A stretch of DNA of 15,996 nucleotides from an uncultured Chloroflexota bacterium (GTDB lineage Bacteria > Chloroflexota > Dehalococcoidia > UBA2247 > RBG-13-53-26), in NCBI GenBank assembly GCA_937860285.1, contig CALMBS010000504.1, forward strand, positions 1 to 15,996, in the 5' to 3' direction. Position numbers and translations under genes: made by a program. Below the pieces are notes generated by a model. That model did no database searches. It was not told the origin of the DNA and saw only the letters and a list, made by a program, of their open reading frames with translations. Below, in pieces: positions 1-8,025 of this stretch. Position 1 is the stretch's first letter. Each line of letters opens with the position of its first letter.

Positions 1-3
1 GAA

Positions 4-1743
4 ATGCTGTTGCGACTGCTGGCTGTCACCAGGGGGGCGAGGGGATCACTTCTCACGAAGTCGATGCTGGGGGTGCTCATCACGGCCACGTATGTGACGC
101 AGGCACTCCTGCTGGCGAGAGGCGTGAGCTACGTCTTCACCGACCTGCGCTGGGGGGCATTCATCCCGCTGATAGTGGGAATCCTGGCCCTGGTGGTGGT
201 GAGAGCACTGCTGCTTTGGATTCGGGAGATCTACGGGAAACTGGCGGCTTCTCGAATAAAGGAGGCATTGCGGGTGAATCTGTTCCATCACTTCTTCCGC
301 CTGGGCCCTGGCTACATGGAGGAGGGAAGGACCGGGAAGATACAATCGAATTTCATTGACGGCGTGGAGGCCCTGGAGGTGTTCCTGGTCGACTACGTGC
401 CTCAGGTCATCGTCACCGCGGTCGGACTGCTCTGCATCATCGGCTACATGCTGACACTGGATGTCGTGGTCGGGGCCGTCGTCTTCGCGGCGGTCATGGT
501 CTGCATACTGACCCCGATGTTCTGGGACCGGATCATGAACCGGATCGGTCACGGGCACTGGGAATCGTACGGCAACATGAACGCCCAGTTCGTGGATGCC
601 ATGCAGGGAGTAACGACGCTCAAGGCTTTCAATGCCAGTGACGCTAAGGGGCGTGAGCTGGAAGGGGATGCCCAGAGGCTGTACGTCAACACCATGAAGA
701 AGCTCAATGTGTCCCTGATAAGCTCGGCCCTCGTCGGGCTGGCCGCGGGCGCCGGGACTGCCCTGGCGATCGGCGTGGGCGCCTTGCGAATGAGCATGGG
801 GCTCCTGCCGATGTCGGCCCTGCCCGTGATCCTGTTTCTCTCCACGGAGTGCTTCCGCCCCATCACGGAGCTGAGCGAGTTCTGGCACAGATCGTTCCTG
901 GGCCTGTCGGCGGCAGAGAAGATCTACGGCTTCCTGGATACGAAGGGCGGAGTCGAGGACAAGGGCAGGGGTCGCCTGGAGTGCGGAGAAGGGAGACTGC
1001 CGTCGATTGCCTTCGCTGGGGTCAGTTTCGCCTACAGCGGCGGTGAGAGGCCGGCGCTGACGGACATCGACATCCATGTCCCGGCGGGGACCACTGTGGC
1101 TCTGGTGGGGAAATCGGGCGCCGGCAAGTCGACGGTGGTGAGTCTGCTGCTGAGGTTCTTTGATCCGCAGAAGGGGAAGATCCTGATCAACCAGAGCGAC
1201 ATCAGCTCCGTTCCTGTAGCCGAGCTGAGGAAGATGATGGCGGTGGTATTTCAGGAGACGTATCTGTTCTACGGAACGGTCGAAGACAATGTCCGGGTGG
1301 CCAGGGTCCAGGCCACGCAGGAGGAGGTCGAGGCCTGCTGCAGGCTGGCCAATGCGCACGAGTTCATCGCCAGGTTGCCCGACGGATACCGGACGGTGGT
1401 TGGAGAAAGAGGCGTCCGCCTCTCCGGGGGCGAGCGGCAGAGGATCGCGATTGCCCGCGCCATGCTGAAGAATGCGCCGATTCTGATACTGGACGAGGCC
1501 ACGTCAAGTGTGGACGCTGCCAGTGAGGTCATGATCCAGGAAGGCCTGGAAAGGCTGATGAAGGACAGGACCACCATCGTGATTGCCCACAGGCTGTCCA
1601 CCGTCGTGAACGCCGATGAGATCATCGTGCTGGACAACGAGCGCGTTGTTGAGCGCGGAACAGCGCGGGATCTGACCGGCAGGAACGGCGCCTTCATGTC
1701 CTTGATGAAGGCGCAGCAGGCCGTGGGGGCGGACCGGCCATGA
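4..1743 (+). CDS. ABC half-transporter (exporter fold, TMD-NBD), first of a pair
   Basis: A 579-residue membrane protein with an N-terminal six-helix-type transmembrane domain (about residues 1-320) fused to an ATPase domain (about 330-579). Visible ATPase motifs are Walker A GKSGAGKST (369-377), Q-loop Gln417, signature LSGGE (473-477), Walker B ILILDEA (493-499, catalytic Glu498) and the switch His529. The length and domain order match MsbA/YbtP/IrtA-type half-transporters. Such proteins work as dimers, and the partner is almost certainly the next gene, which overlaps it by 4 bases (ATGA). The ATP site looks intact, with no degenerate Glu. The start at base 4 sits at the window edge, so the ribosome site is not visible and a start further upstream cannot be excluded. 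The substrate is unknown. Exporter-fold pairs beside importers sometimes take up metal chelates (YbtPQ, IrtAB), but that is only an analogy here. Confidence 0.9.
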   Translation: MLLRLLAVTRGARGSLLTKSMLGVLITATYVTQALLLARGVSYVFTDLRWGAFIPLIVGILALVVVRALLLWIREIYGKLAASRIKEALRVNLFHHFFRLGPGYMEEGRTGKIQSNFIDGVEALEVFLVDYVPQVIVTAVGLLCIIGYMLTLDVVVGAVVFAAVMVCILTPMFWDRIMNRIGHGHWESYGNMNAQFVDAMQGVTTLKAFNASDAKGRELEGDAQRLYVNTMKKLNVSLISSALVGLAAGAGTALAIGVGALRMSMGLLPMSALPVILFLSTECFRPITELSEFWHRSFLGLSAAEKIYGFLDTKGGVEDKGRGRLECGEGRLPSIAFAGVSFAYSGGERPALTDIDIHVPAGTTVALVGKSGAGKSTVVSLLLRFFDPQKGKILINQSDISSVPVAELRKMMAVVFQETYLFYGTVEDNVRVARVQATQEEVEACCRLANAHEFIARLPDGYRTVVGERGVRLSGGERQRIAIARAMLKNAPILILDEATSSVDAASEVMIQEGLERLMKDRTTIVIAHRLSTVVNADEIIVLDNERVVERGTARDLTGRNGAFMSLMKAQQAVGADRP

Positions 1744-3500
1744 ACGTGGTCAAGAGCCTGAGGGTGTTTCTGAAACTGCTCCCGTCACTGAGGTCGGTGT
1801 GGAGCTCCATTGCGCTGGGCATTGTGACCGGCATCATTCACCAGGGCATTGCCATTGCCGGCTCGGCGGTGGGGGCCTACCTCGTCAGCCTGGCCTTCAC
1901 CGGCGCAGAGCCGGACCGTATCCGGCGGGGAGTGTGGGTCCTGGCGGTTCTGGTCCTGTTGAGGGCACTGATGGGCTATGCGGAGATGTGGTATGCCCAC
2001 AAGGCGGCCTACGGAATACTGGCGCAGCTCCGGGTCAAGCTCTATCGCGCGATCGAGAGGGTGGCCCCGGCCTACCTCATGAACAAGCGCACCGGCGACC
2101 TGTCATCGACGCTCATGGCGGACGTGGAGACCCTGGAGTGGTTCTATGCTCACACGTACGGGGCGGCCATCATTGCCGTGGTGGTCCCCGTGGCGGTCCT
2201 GGCGGTGATCGCGGTGCTGATCCATCCTCTGCTGGCCCTGGTCCTGCTTCCGTGGATCGCGTTGACCATCACCGTCCCCTTCTGGTTCAAGAACGCGGCC
2301 GACCGGGACGGCAGAGTCATTCGTGAGAACCTGGCGGCGGTGAACGCCGAGGTGGTGGACGGAATCCAGGGCATAAGGGAGATACTGTCCTTCGGCTACG
2401 AGTCCTGGTACCTGAGGAAGATGAAGGCCGCCAACAGGGCCCTCACTTCTATTCAGGTCAAATACGGCAGCCGGCACGGAATCGAAGGCGGCCTGCTCAA
2501 CTCCGTCATGGCCGCCGGGCTGCTGAGCGTCACGTGCCTTTCGGTGTACCTGGTCCTGAGCGGAAGCATGGGCCGGGAATGGTATGCCGTGGCCATCATC
2601 CTTTCCATATATGTCTTCACCCCCGTGCAAGCCCTGGGGAACATCGCCCGGAACTTCGGCATCATGCAGTCATCCACGGACCGGGTATTCGCGGTCCTGG
2701 AAACGCCGGAGACGGTGAGAGACCTCGTGGACACCAGCAGGGAGATATCGCAGACCGTGGATGTCTCCTTCGAGCATGTGGATTTCCGCTATCGGGACGG
2801 CCTGCCGCTGGTCCTCCGGGATGTGTCCTTCCAGGTGTCTCCGGGAGAGACCGTGGCCCTGGTGGGGCGTTCGGGCGCGGGGAAATCAACGTGCTCGAAC
2901 CTGCTGCTGCGTTTCTGGGACCCAACGGGCGGGTGCATTCGGGTGGGCGGCCAGGACGTCAGGGATCTCCGGCAGGTGGATCTGCGGGACCGCATCGCCG
3001 TGGTGCCCCAGGATGTCTACCTGTTCAACTGCTCCATAATCGACAACATCCGGCTCGGTTGTCCCGACGCCAGGGATGAGGAGGTCATTCAGGCGGCGGT
3101 GAACGCCAGGATCCACGATTTCATCGTCAGCCTGCCAGATGGCTACAACACCGTCGTCGGTGAGAGGGGTGTGCAGCTGTCCGGCGGGCAACGGCAGAGG
3201 ATCGCCATCGCCAGGGCCCTCCTGAGGAACGCGCCGATCCTGCTGATGGACGAGGCCGTGTCGAGCCTGGATACGAAGAATGAAGAGGAGCTGAGGCAGG
3301 CCATGGCCAACCTGAGGACGGACCGTACCACCCTTCTGATAGCTCACCGGCTCTCGACGATACTGACGGCGGACAAGATCGTGGTCCTGGAAGACGGCCG
3401 GGTGGCGCAGGTTGGACGGCATCAGGACATGATCAAGCACAGCGGGGCCTATTCCAGCCTGATTAGATCGCAGTATGCGGAGGGCTATCAGAACTCCTAG
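1740..3500 (+). CDS. ABC half-transporter (exporter fold, TMD-NBD), second of a pair
   Basis: A 586-residue membrane ATPase with the same architecture as the preceding gene: a transmembrane domain (about residues 1-325), then an ATPase domain. Motifs are Walker A GRSGAGKST (376-384), signature LSGGQ (480-484), Walker B ILLMDEA (500-506, Asp504 and Glu505) and His536. The ATG overlaps the upstream stop as ATGA, which implies translational coupling and a heterodimeric transporter. Both partners keep a consensus Walker B Glu. This differs from the many heterodimeric exporters in which one site is degenerate. The stop is followed by an inverted repeat (3506-3540) and then the lipoprotein gene of an importer. 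Family assignment is certain from the motifs. Direction of transport and cargo cannot be read from the sequence. Confidence 0.92.
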   Translation: MNVVKSLRVFLKLLPSLRSVWSSIALGIVTGIIHQGIAIAGSAVGAYLVSLAFTGAEPDRIRRGVWVLAVLVLLRALMGYAEMWYAHKAAYGILAQLRVKLYRAIERVAPAYLMNKRTGDLSSTLMADVETLEWFYAHTYGAAIIAVVVPVAVLAVIAVLIHPLLALVLLPWIALTITVPFWFKNAADRDGRVIRENLAAVNAEVVDGIQGIREILSFGYESWYLRKMKAANRALTSIQVKYGSRHGIEGGLLNSVMAAGLLSVTCLSVYLVLSGSMGREWYAVAIILSIYVFTPVQALGNIARNFGIMQSSTDRVFAVLETPETVRDLVDTSREISQTVDVSFEHVDFRYRDGLPLVLRDVSFQVSPGETVALVGRSGAGKSTCSNLLLRFWDPTGGCIRVGGQDVRDLRQVDLRDRIAVVPQDVYLFNCSIIDNIRLGCPDARDEEVIQAAVNARIHDFIVSLPDGYNTVVGERGVQLSGGQRQRIAIARALLRNAPILLMDEAVSSLDTKNEEELRQAMANLRTDRTTLLIAHRLSTILTADKIVVLEDGRVAQVGRHQDMIKHSGAYSSLIRSQYAEGYQNS

Positions 3501-3505
3501 ACGAG

Positions 3506-3540
3506 GGCCTGGATCGGACCGCTTCATCACGATCCGGGCC
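3506..3540 (+). repeat. Inverted repeat / hairpin between the ABC pair and the importer operon
   Basis: The arms 3506-3516 (GGCCTGGATCG) and 3530-3540 (CGATCCGGGCC) pair over 11 bp with one G-U, around a 13-base loop. It starts 5 bases after the stop of the second half-transporter. No T-run follows, so it is not a canonical intrinsic terminator. It could reduce read-through or protect the 3' end of the upstream transcript. The rest of the gap (3541-3661) contains no promoter that I would call with confidence. Confidence 0.55.
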
Positions 3541-3661
3541 AGCGCGGGAGGAGGGGAGTATTGGTGACGGGCCGGAAGGAGGAACAAGCACAGACAGAGT
3601 CGATCCCGGCATGGAGGAAACCCGAGACATCAACCAGAGTGATAATACAGGGAGGAATCGA

Positions 3662-5209
3662 GTGAAGGGTCTGAAAAGAAAACCGGTCTGCCTGCTATTG
3701 GTCGCTGTGATCATAGCTATGGTTGTGGCGGGGTGCGGCAGCAAGAACGGCGATTCGGGGGACAATCTCCTGGTACTGGGTGCCCTCAGCGATTTCAAAC
3801 AGGGCAGCGGGACAGAGGGGCAATCCATGGTCTTCGACACCATGACCAACCTGAACACCAAGATGGAGGTGATACCGAATATCATCGAATCATGGGAGAC
3901 CAACGCGGACTGCAGCGACTACACGCTGAAGGTGGCGGAGGACGTGGAGTTCTCCGACGGCACCCCTCTGACGGCGGACATAGTCAAGTACTCGCTGGAG
4001 GCCTGGGCTCCCTTCCGGGACGGGAGCTATATGTACTATCTTGATTCCATCAACGTTGTGGATGGCACGACCCTGAAGGTCAAGATGACAGAAGGGTACG
4101 GGAACCTTCCCATCGAGCTGACCCGCATCTACGTCTCGCTTCCCGGTTCGCTGGATGACAAGGGGAGTGTGGTGAACTGGACGGGCACGGGCCCCTTCAT
4201 CCTGGAGGACTATGAGCTCGAACAGAGCGCGACCCTTAAGACCAACGAGGCCTATTGGAACACCGACAAGAAGCCCAAGATCGCCGGGGTGAAATGGCTG
4301 GTGATCCCGGATGAGAACGCGAGGGCCCTGGCCCTGAAGAGCGGCGAAGTAGATGCCCTGGGGGTGTCGGAGCACTACTGCGCGCTTCCGTATGCCACCG
4401 TGGCGGAATTCATCGACGGCGAAGACTTCGCCGTTGACCTTCAGCAGGACCTCGGCCTCGTTTCCACCTACGTGTACAACTACAAGGACGGCGCCATGAC
4501 CGACATCAATCTCCGGAAGGCCGTCACCTACGCCATCGACAGGGAAACGATTGCCGAGGAGATAGCCTTTGGTGTGGGGAAAGCCAGCGGAGACTTCATG
4601 CCCCGGTCTGTCAACTATGCTCCCTTGAAGGAGACCCCATACAGCTATGATGTCGCCCGGGCGAAGGCAGCGCTGCAGGCCGGCGGATACGTTGACTCCA
4701 ACGGCGACGGTGTGGTGGAGAAGGACGGCAAGGCGGTCAAGCTGAGCTTCATAGTGGAAAGCGGGGAGTCTTCCCGGTCCATGGCAGTGTTCGTCAAGCA
4801 ATGCCTGCTCCAGGTGGGTATTGACACCGAGCTCGAGGTACTGGACATGTCGGCCTTTGGCAGCCGCGCATCGGCCGGTGAGTTCGACATCTCATATACC
4901 CATCCCTGGCTGGTCACGCCGCAGACGTATATGAGCTGGCGCGGCTCCAGCGACGACTACGACGACTTCGGCATCTGCTTCGCCGTGAGCGACAACTTCG
5001 ACGGCTATTTGAAGACGATGCTCACGACCACGGATAAGAACGTGCTTCAGGAGACATTCGACAAGATCTGGGCCGAGGAGTACGCCTTCTTCCCCGGGAC
5101 GGGCCTCTACGTTCAGCCCAGGGTGTTCATCCACACGAAGAACATCTCGGGCCTGATCTTCAACCCGTCTACCGAGAAGGTTGACCTGTCCGAAGCCACG
5201 ATCAAGTAG
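3662..5209 (+). CDS. Peptide/nickel-type ABC transporter substrate-binding lipoprotein (SBP family 5)
   Basis: An extracytoplasmic solute-binding protein of the DppA/OppA/NikA family (SBP_bac_5) that captures the ligand for the permeases encoded next. I chose GTG 3662 because GGAGG (3651-3655) lies 6 bases upstream and the product then begins with a classic lipoprotein signal: Lys/Arg-rich start, hydrophobic core and lipobox VAGC with acylated Cys25. An in-frame ATG at 3611 would add 17 polar residues before the signal and is less likely. The mature part has family landmarks such as FSDGTPLTADIV and GTGPFILEDY in the N-lobe. Later come a LRKAVTYAIDRETIA segment and a YSYDVARAKAALQAGGY segment. 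The length of 515 residues is normal. The ligand (peptide, nickel chelate or other) cannot be deduced. Confidence 0.92.
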   Translation: MKGLKRKPVCLLLVAVIIAMVVAGCGSKNGDSGDNLLVLGALSDFKQGSGTEGQSMVFDTMTNLNTKMEVIPNIIESWETNADCSDYTLKVAEDVEFSDGTPLTADIVKYSLEAWAPFRDGSYMYYLDSINVVDGTTLKVKMTEGYGNLPIELTRIYVSLPGSLDDKGSVVNWTGTGPFILEDYELEQSATLKTNEAYWNTDKKPKIAGVKWLVIPDENARALALKSGEVDALGVSEHYCALPYATVAEFIDGEDFAVDLQQDLGLVSTYVYNYKDGAMTDINLRKAVTYAIDRETIAEEIAFGVGKASGDFMPRSVNYAPLKETPYSYDVARAKAALQAGGYVDSNGDGVVEKDGKAVKLSFIVESGESSRSMAVFVKQCLLQVGIDTELEVLDMSAFGSRASAGEFDISYTHPWLVTPQTYMSWRGSSDDYDDFGICFAVSDNFDGYLKTMLTTTDKNVLQETFDKIWAEEYAFFPGTGLYVQPRVFIHTKNISGLIFNPSTEKVDLSEATIK

Positions 5210-5222
5210 GACTGGAGAACTG

Positions 5223-5274
5223 GCAGGCGGCCTCAGGGCCCGGAATCGATCCAGGCCCCGAGGCCTCGCCCTGC
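5223..5274 (+). repeat. Large imperfect hairpin between binding-protein gene and permease genes
   Basis: Bases 5223-5240 pair with 5254-5274 around a 13-base loop. GGGCC (5236-5240) pairs with GGCCC (5254-5258). Then, after one mismatch, CCTC and flanking G residues pair with GAGG and flanking C residues, and the outer arms GCAGGCG and CGCCCTGC pair with small bulges. There is no T-tract. A stable hairpin directly after a binding-protein gene is a known way to make more binding protein than permease, by blocking 3' decay or by partial termination. Applying that here is inference. Confidence 0.6.
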
Positions 5275-5310
5275 AGAGGTTGGTTACTGCGCGCTTCCGG
5301 GAGTTAGCCC

Positions 5311-6261
5311 ATGATCGTATTGGCTGCAGTCAGGAGGATCGCCGTGAGCGTTGTGCTAGCGCTCCTGATTGGCTTGATCTCCTTCAGCGTGATGTACTTC
5401 TCGCCGGGCAATCCCGCGGCCATGCTGCTGCACTACCGGAACCCCACGGGCGGGTTGAACCAGCAGACGGTGGAGGCGTATGCCGAGAGACTGGGGACCA
5501 ACCAGAGCTTCTTCGCCCAGTTCGGAGACTGGCTGACCGGCGCCCTGAAGGGGGACCTGGGGCAGTCTTTCAAGACGGGCCTTCCGGTGCTTCAGGAGTT
5601 CACTGACAGGATGTGGTGCACCTTTGGCCTGATGCTTTATGCCACGGTCCTGGCCCTGACAGTCGGCGTGGCCCTCGGGGCCCTGTCGGCCCGGTACCAC
5701 AACAGGCTCCTGGACCAGATAGTGCGACACCTGGTTGTGGTCAACATGTCTGTGCCGAGCTTCTGCCTGGGGCTTCTCTTCATGTGGGTATTTGCCATCG
5801 AGCTCAAGCTGTTTCCGTCCTTCGGCTACGACGGCGCCTGGAGCCTGATCCTGCCCGGGACGGTCCTCGGCATAGGCTACTCGGGGACGATTGTCAGGAT
5901 GACCAAGTCCAGCATGATGGACAACCTCGGCAGCCCGTACGTCGTCACCGCCAGGGCCAAAGGGCTCACAGAGGGCGCCATACTGACACGGCACGTCCTC
6001 AAGAACGTCTCGCTCCCCATCATCACCCTGAGCGGCATGAACGCGGTGAGCCTGCTGGGGGGCAGCGTGATCATCGAAAACATATTTGGCCTCCCGGGAC
6101 TGGGCAACTATCTGATCACGGCCATCAAGATGAAGGACTTCCCGGTGATCATCGGATTCGTGTTCCTGATGGGCCTCATGGTGATTGCCATCAACCTGCT
6201 TATTGACATGCTGTACGCGCTGATCGATCCCCGGGTGAGACTGGCGGCCAATGAGAACTAA
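5311..6261 (+). CDS. ABC transporter permease, DppB/OppB type
   Basis: An inner-membrane permease of 316 residues, one half of the channel of the peptide/nickel-type importer. The N-terminus has the family pattern of a short basic segment (VRRIAV), a first membrane helix and then SPGNPAAM, the counterpart of the APGDPA motif in DppB. A long external loop follows, then a membrane block. The cytoplasmic EAA-type loop around ARAKGLTEGAILTRHVLKN docks onto the ATPases, followed by the conserved GLPGLGN segment. The start ATG 5311 has GGGAG 8 bases upstream. AGGAGG at 5333-5338 would also suit an in-frame GTG at 5344, but that start would lose the basic N-terminal segment typical of the family. 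The last 11 bases overlap the next permease gene. Confidence 0.93.
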   Translation: MIVLAAVRRIAVSVVLALLIGLISFSVMYFSPGNPAAMLLHYRNPTGGLNQQTVEAYAERLGTNQSFFAQFGDWLTGALKGDLGQSFKTGLPVLQEFTDRMWCTFGLMLYATVLALTVGVALGALSARYHNRLLDQIVRHLVVVNMSVPSFCLGLLFMWVFAIELKLFPSFGYDGAWSLILPGTVLGIGYSGTIVRMTKSSMMDNLGSPYVVTARAKGLTEGAILTRHVLKNVSLPIITLSGMNAVSLLGGSVIIENIFGLPGLGNYLITAIKMKDFPVIIGFVFLMGLMVIAINLLIDMLYALIDPRVRLAANEN

Positions 6262-7069
6262 CCGGAACAGGCTCATCGCGGTGAGCGTGGTGTTCCTGGC
6301 CCTGCTGGTCCCGGTGGTGTTCTCGTCATGCATCTTCCCTCACGGCAATGATCTGGACATGAACGACGTGCTGCGCGCCCCGAGCTCCCGGCACTGGTTT
6401 GGCACAGACAACCTGGGACGCGATCTGCTGGAAAGGAGCTTCAACGGCCTCAGGCTGTCGCTGGGCCTGGCACTCTCCATCCAGGTGATCTGTATCTGCC
6501 TGGGGGCGGTGGTCGGCTCGGTCGCCGGCTACTACGGCGGCGTGGTGGACAGGGTGTACGTGCTGGTCCAGAACGTCGTGATGTCCTTCCCCAGCCTGAT
6601 AGCATCGCTCTGTCTGATAGCCATGCTGGGGACGGGAATCAGGACCCTGGTGCTGGCCCTGGTGGTGGTGGAATGGGTAACCTACGCCCGGTTGATAAGG
6701 AGCGAAGTCATCACCTTGAAGGAAAGCGACTACATCCAGGGATGCCGGGCCATCGGCGCATCCAACGCCCGCATCCTCTCTCGTCACATACTGCCCAATG
6801 TGGTCGGGCCGGTCATACCCATCTTCACGCTGATGATCGGGCACACGGTCCTGGCGATTTCGGGGTTGGGCTTCCTGGGCTTCGGTGTTCAGCCCCCGAC
6901 TGCCGAGATCGGGCTGATGATCAATGATGGGGTCACCTACCTCACCAGGGCGTTCTGGATGGTCTTCTGTCCAGCCGCGGTCCTTGTCCTGTACGCGGTG
7001 GTCATGAACGTCTTTGGCGATGAGCTGCGCGAGTGGTTCAACCCGCAGAGAGAGAACGTGGTGCTCTGA
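6251..7069 (+). CDS. ABC transporter permease, DppC/OppC type
   Basis: The second permease of the importer, 272 residues. After the first helix it carries the family hallmark HWFGTDNLGRDLLER (compare HPFGTDxLGRD in DppC). Further membrane helices follow, then an EAA loop (GCRAIGASNARILSRHILPN) that contacts the ATPase subunits, and the C-terminal GLGFLGFGVQPP segment. ATG 6251 lies inside the end of the preceding permease gene (11-base overlap) with only a weak ribosome site, so translation is probably coupled. Its stop overlaps the following ATPase start as TGATG. It is somewhat shorter than the usual ~300 residues because the N-terminal cytoplasmic tail is short. Confidence 0.93.
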   Translation: MRTNRNRLIAVSVVFLALLVPVVFSSCIFPHGNDLDMNDVLRAPSSRHWFGTDNLGRDLLERSFNGLRLSLGLALSIQVICICLGAVVGSVAGYYGGVVDRVYVLVQNVVMSFPSLIASLCLIAMLGTGIRTLVLALVVVEWVTYARLIRSEVITLKESDYIQGCRAIGASNARILSRHILPNVVGPVIPIFTLMIGHTVLAISGLGFLGFGVQPPTAEIGLMINDGVTYLTRAFWMVFCPAAVLVLYAVVMNVFGDELREWFNPQRENVVL

Positions 7070-8025
7070 TGGCGCGTGGTGTGGAACCGGTACTGGACCT
7101 CGTTGACCTCAACGTGCACTTCGAGAGCCGGGACGGAAAGGTGAATGCGGTCTGTCATGCCAACCTCACGATCGGTAAGGGCCAGGTCCTGGGGCTGATC
7201 GGAGAGACCGGGTGCGGCAAGTCGGTGCTGGGGCAGTCGGTCCTGAGGCTGCTGCCGGCCAGTGCACGCATGTCAGGGAGGATTCTCTTTCAGGGGACTG
7301 ACATACTCGCCCTGCCCCAGAGCGAGGTGAGAAAGATCAGGGGACAGCTGATCGCATTCATCTGCCAGAACCCGGCTGAAGCCCTGAACCCGGTCTTGAG
7401 GAACGGAACGCAGATCATGGAATCGGTGAAGATCAATAGGAAATTGCCGCGCCGGGAGCGCCGGGATGCTTGCCTTGACCTCCTGAGGTCCCTCCGGTTC
7501 ACCGATCCCGAGTTCTGCATGAGGAGCTATCCGCTGCAACTGAGTGGAGGCATGAAGCAGAGGGTCCTGGCTGCCATGGGTATGAGCGGAAGACCATCCC
7601 TGCTGATTGCCGACGAGCCAACGAAGGGCCTGGACGCGCTGGTGCGCGGTCACGTGATAGCCACGCTGGAGAGGTTCATGGAGGCGACGAGCAGCTCCGC
7701 ACTCGTGATAACTCATGATCTGAGATTCGCCTCGAGGATATGCGACAGCATCGCCGTAATGTACGCTGGGGAGATAGTGGAGAGGGGACCGTTTGACGAG
7801 GTCTTCGGCCATCCCCGACATCCGTACCTCCAGGCCCTCATTGACTCCCAGCCGGACAGGGGACTCCACGTGCTGAAGGGAAGCACATGCAGCCTGATTG
7901 ACCTGCCCCCGCACTGCCGGTTCTACGACCGCTGCCCAAAGGCAGTCCAGGGATGCCGTGAGGCTCATCCTGAGACGGTGTTCGTCAACAGCGATCATGA
8001 AGTGAGGTGTCTGAGGATTGCTTGA
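7069..8025 (+). CDS. ABC transporter ATP-binding protein, DppD/OppD type
   Basis: A cytoplasmic ATPase of 318 residues that powers the importer together with the next gene. Motifs are Walker A GETGCGKS (45-52), signature LSGGM (158-162) and Walker B LLIADEP (178-184, Asp182 and Glu183), followed by the ITHDL switch. The C-terminus has the Cys-bearing oligopeptide-ATPase extension (CRFYDRCPKAVQGC, with a later Cys near the end). In family members such an extension can hold an iron-sulfur cluster. ATG 7069 shares bases with the upstream stop (TGATG). A start at 7033 would add 12 residues inside the permease gene and is less plausible. Confidence 0.93.
   Translation: MARGVEPVLDLVDLNVHFESRDGKVNAVCHANLTIGKGQVLGLIGETGCGKSVLGQSVLRLLPASARMSGRILFQGTDILALPQSEVRKIRGQLIAFICQNPAEALNPVLRNGTQIMESVKINRKLPRRERRDACLDLLRSLRFTDPEFCMRSYPLQLSGGMKQRVLAAMGMSGRPSLLIADEPTKGLDALVRGHVIATLERFMEATSSSALVITHDLRFASRICDSIAVMYAGEIVERGPFDEVFGHPRHPYLQALIDSQPDRGLHVLKGSTCSLIDLPPHCRFYDRCPKAVQGCREAHPETVFVNSDHEVRCLRIA

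Noticed and set aside
46..1359. A 437-codon minus-strand frame opposite the first half-transporter
   Set aside because: The composition is that of an antisense shadow and the + strand carries all ABC transporter motifs.
3641..3646. GATAAT as a -10 box for the binding-protein gene
   Set aside because: No acceptable -35 hexamer lies 16-18 bases upstream, and transcription would begin inside the ribosome-binding site.
5333..5346. AGGAGG followed by GTG 5344 as the start of the DppB-type permease
   Set aside because: AGGAGG here encodes the conserved Arg-Arg of the N-terminal segment; starting at 5344 would remove that segment, and ATG 5311 has its own ribosome site.
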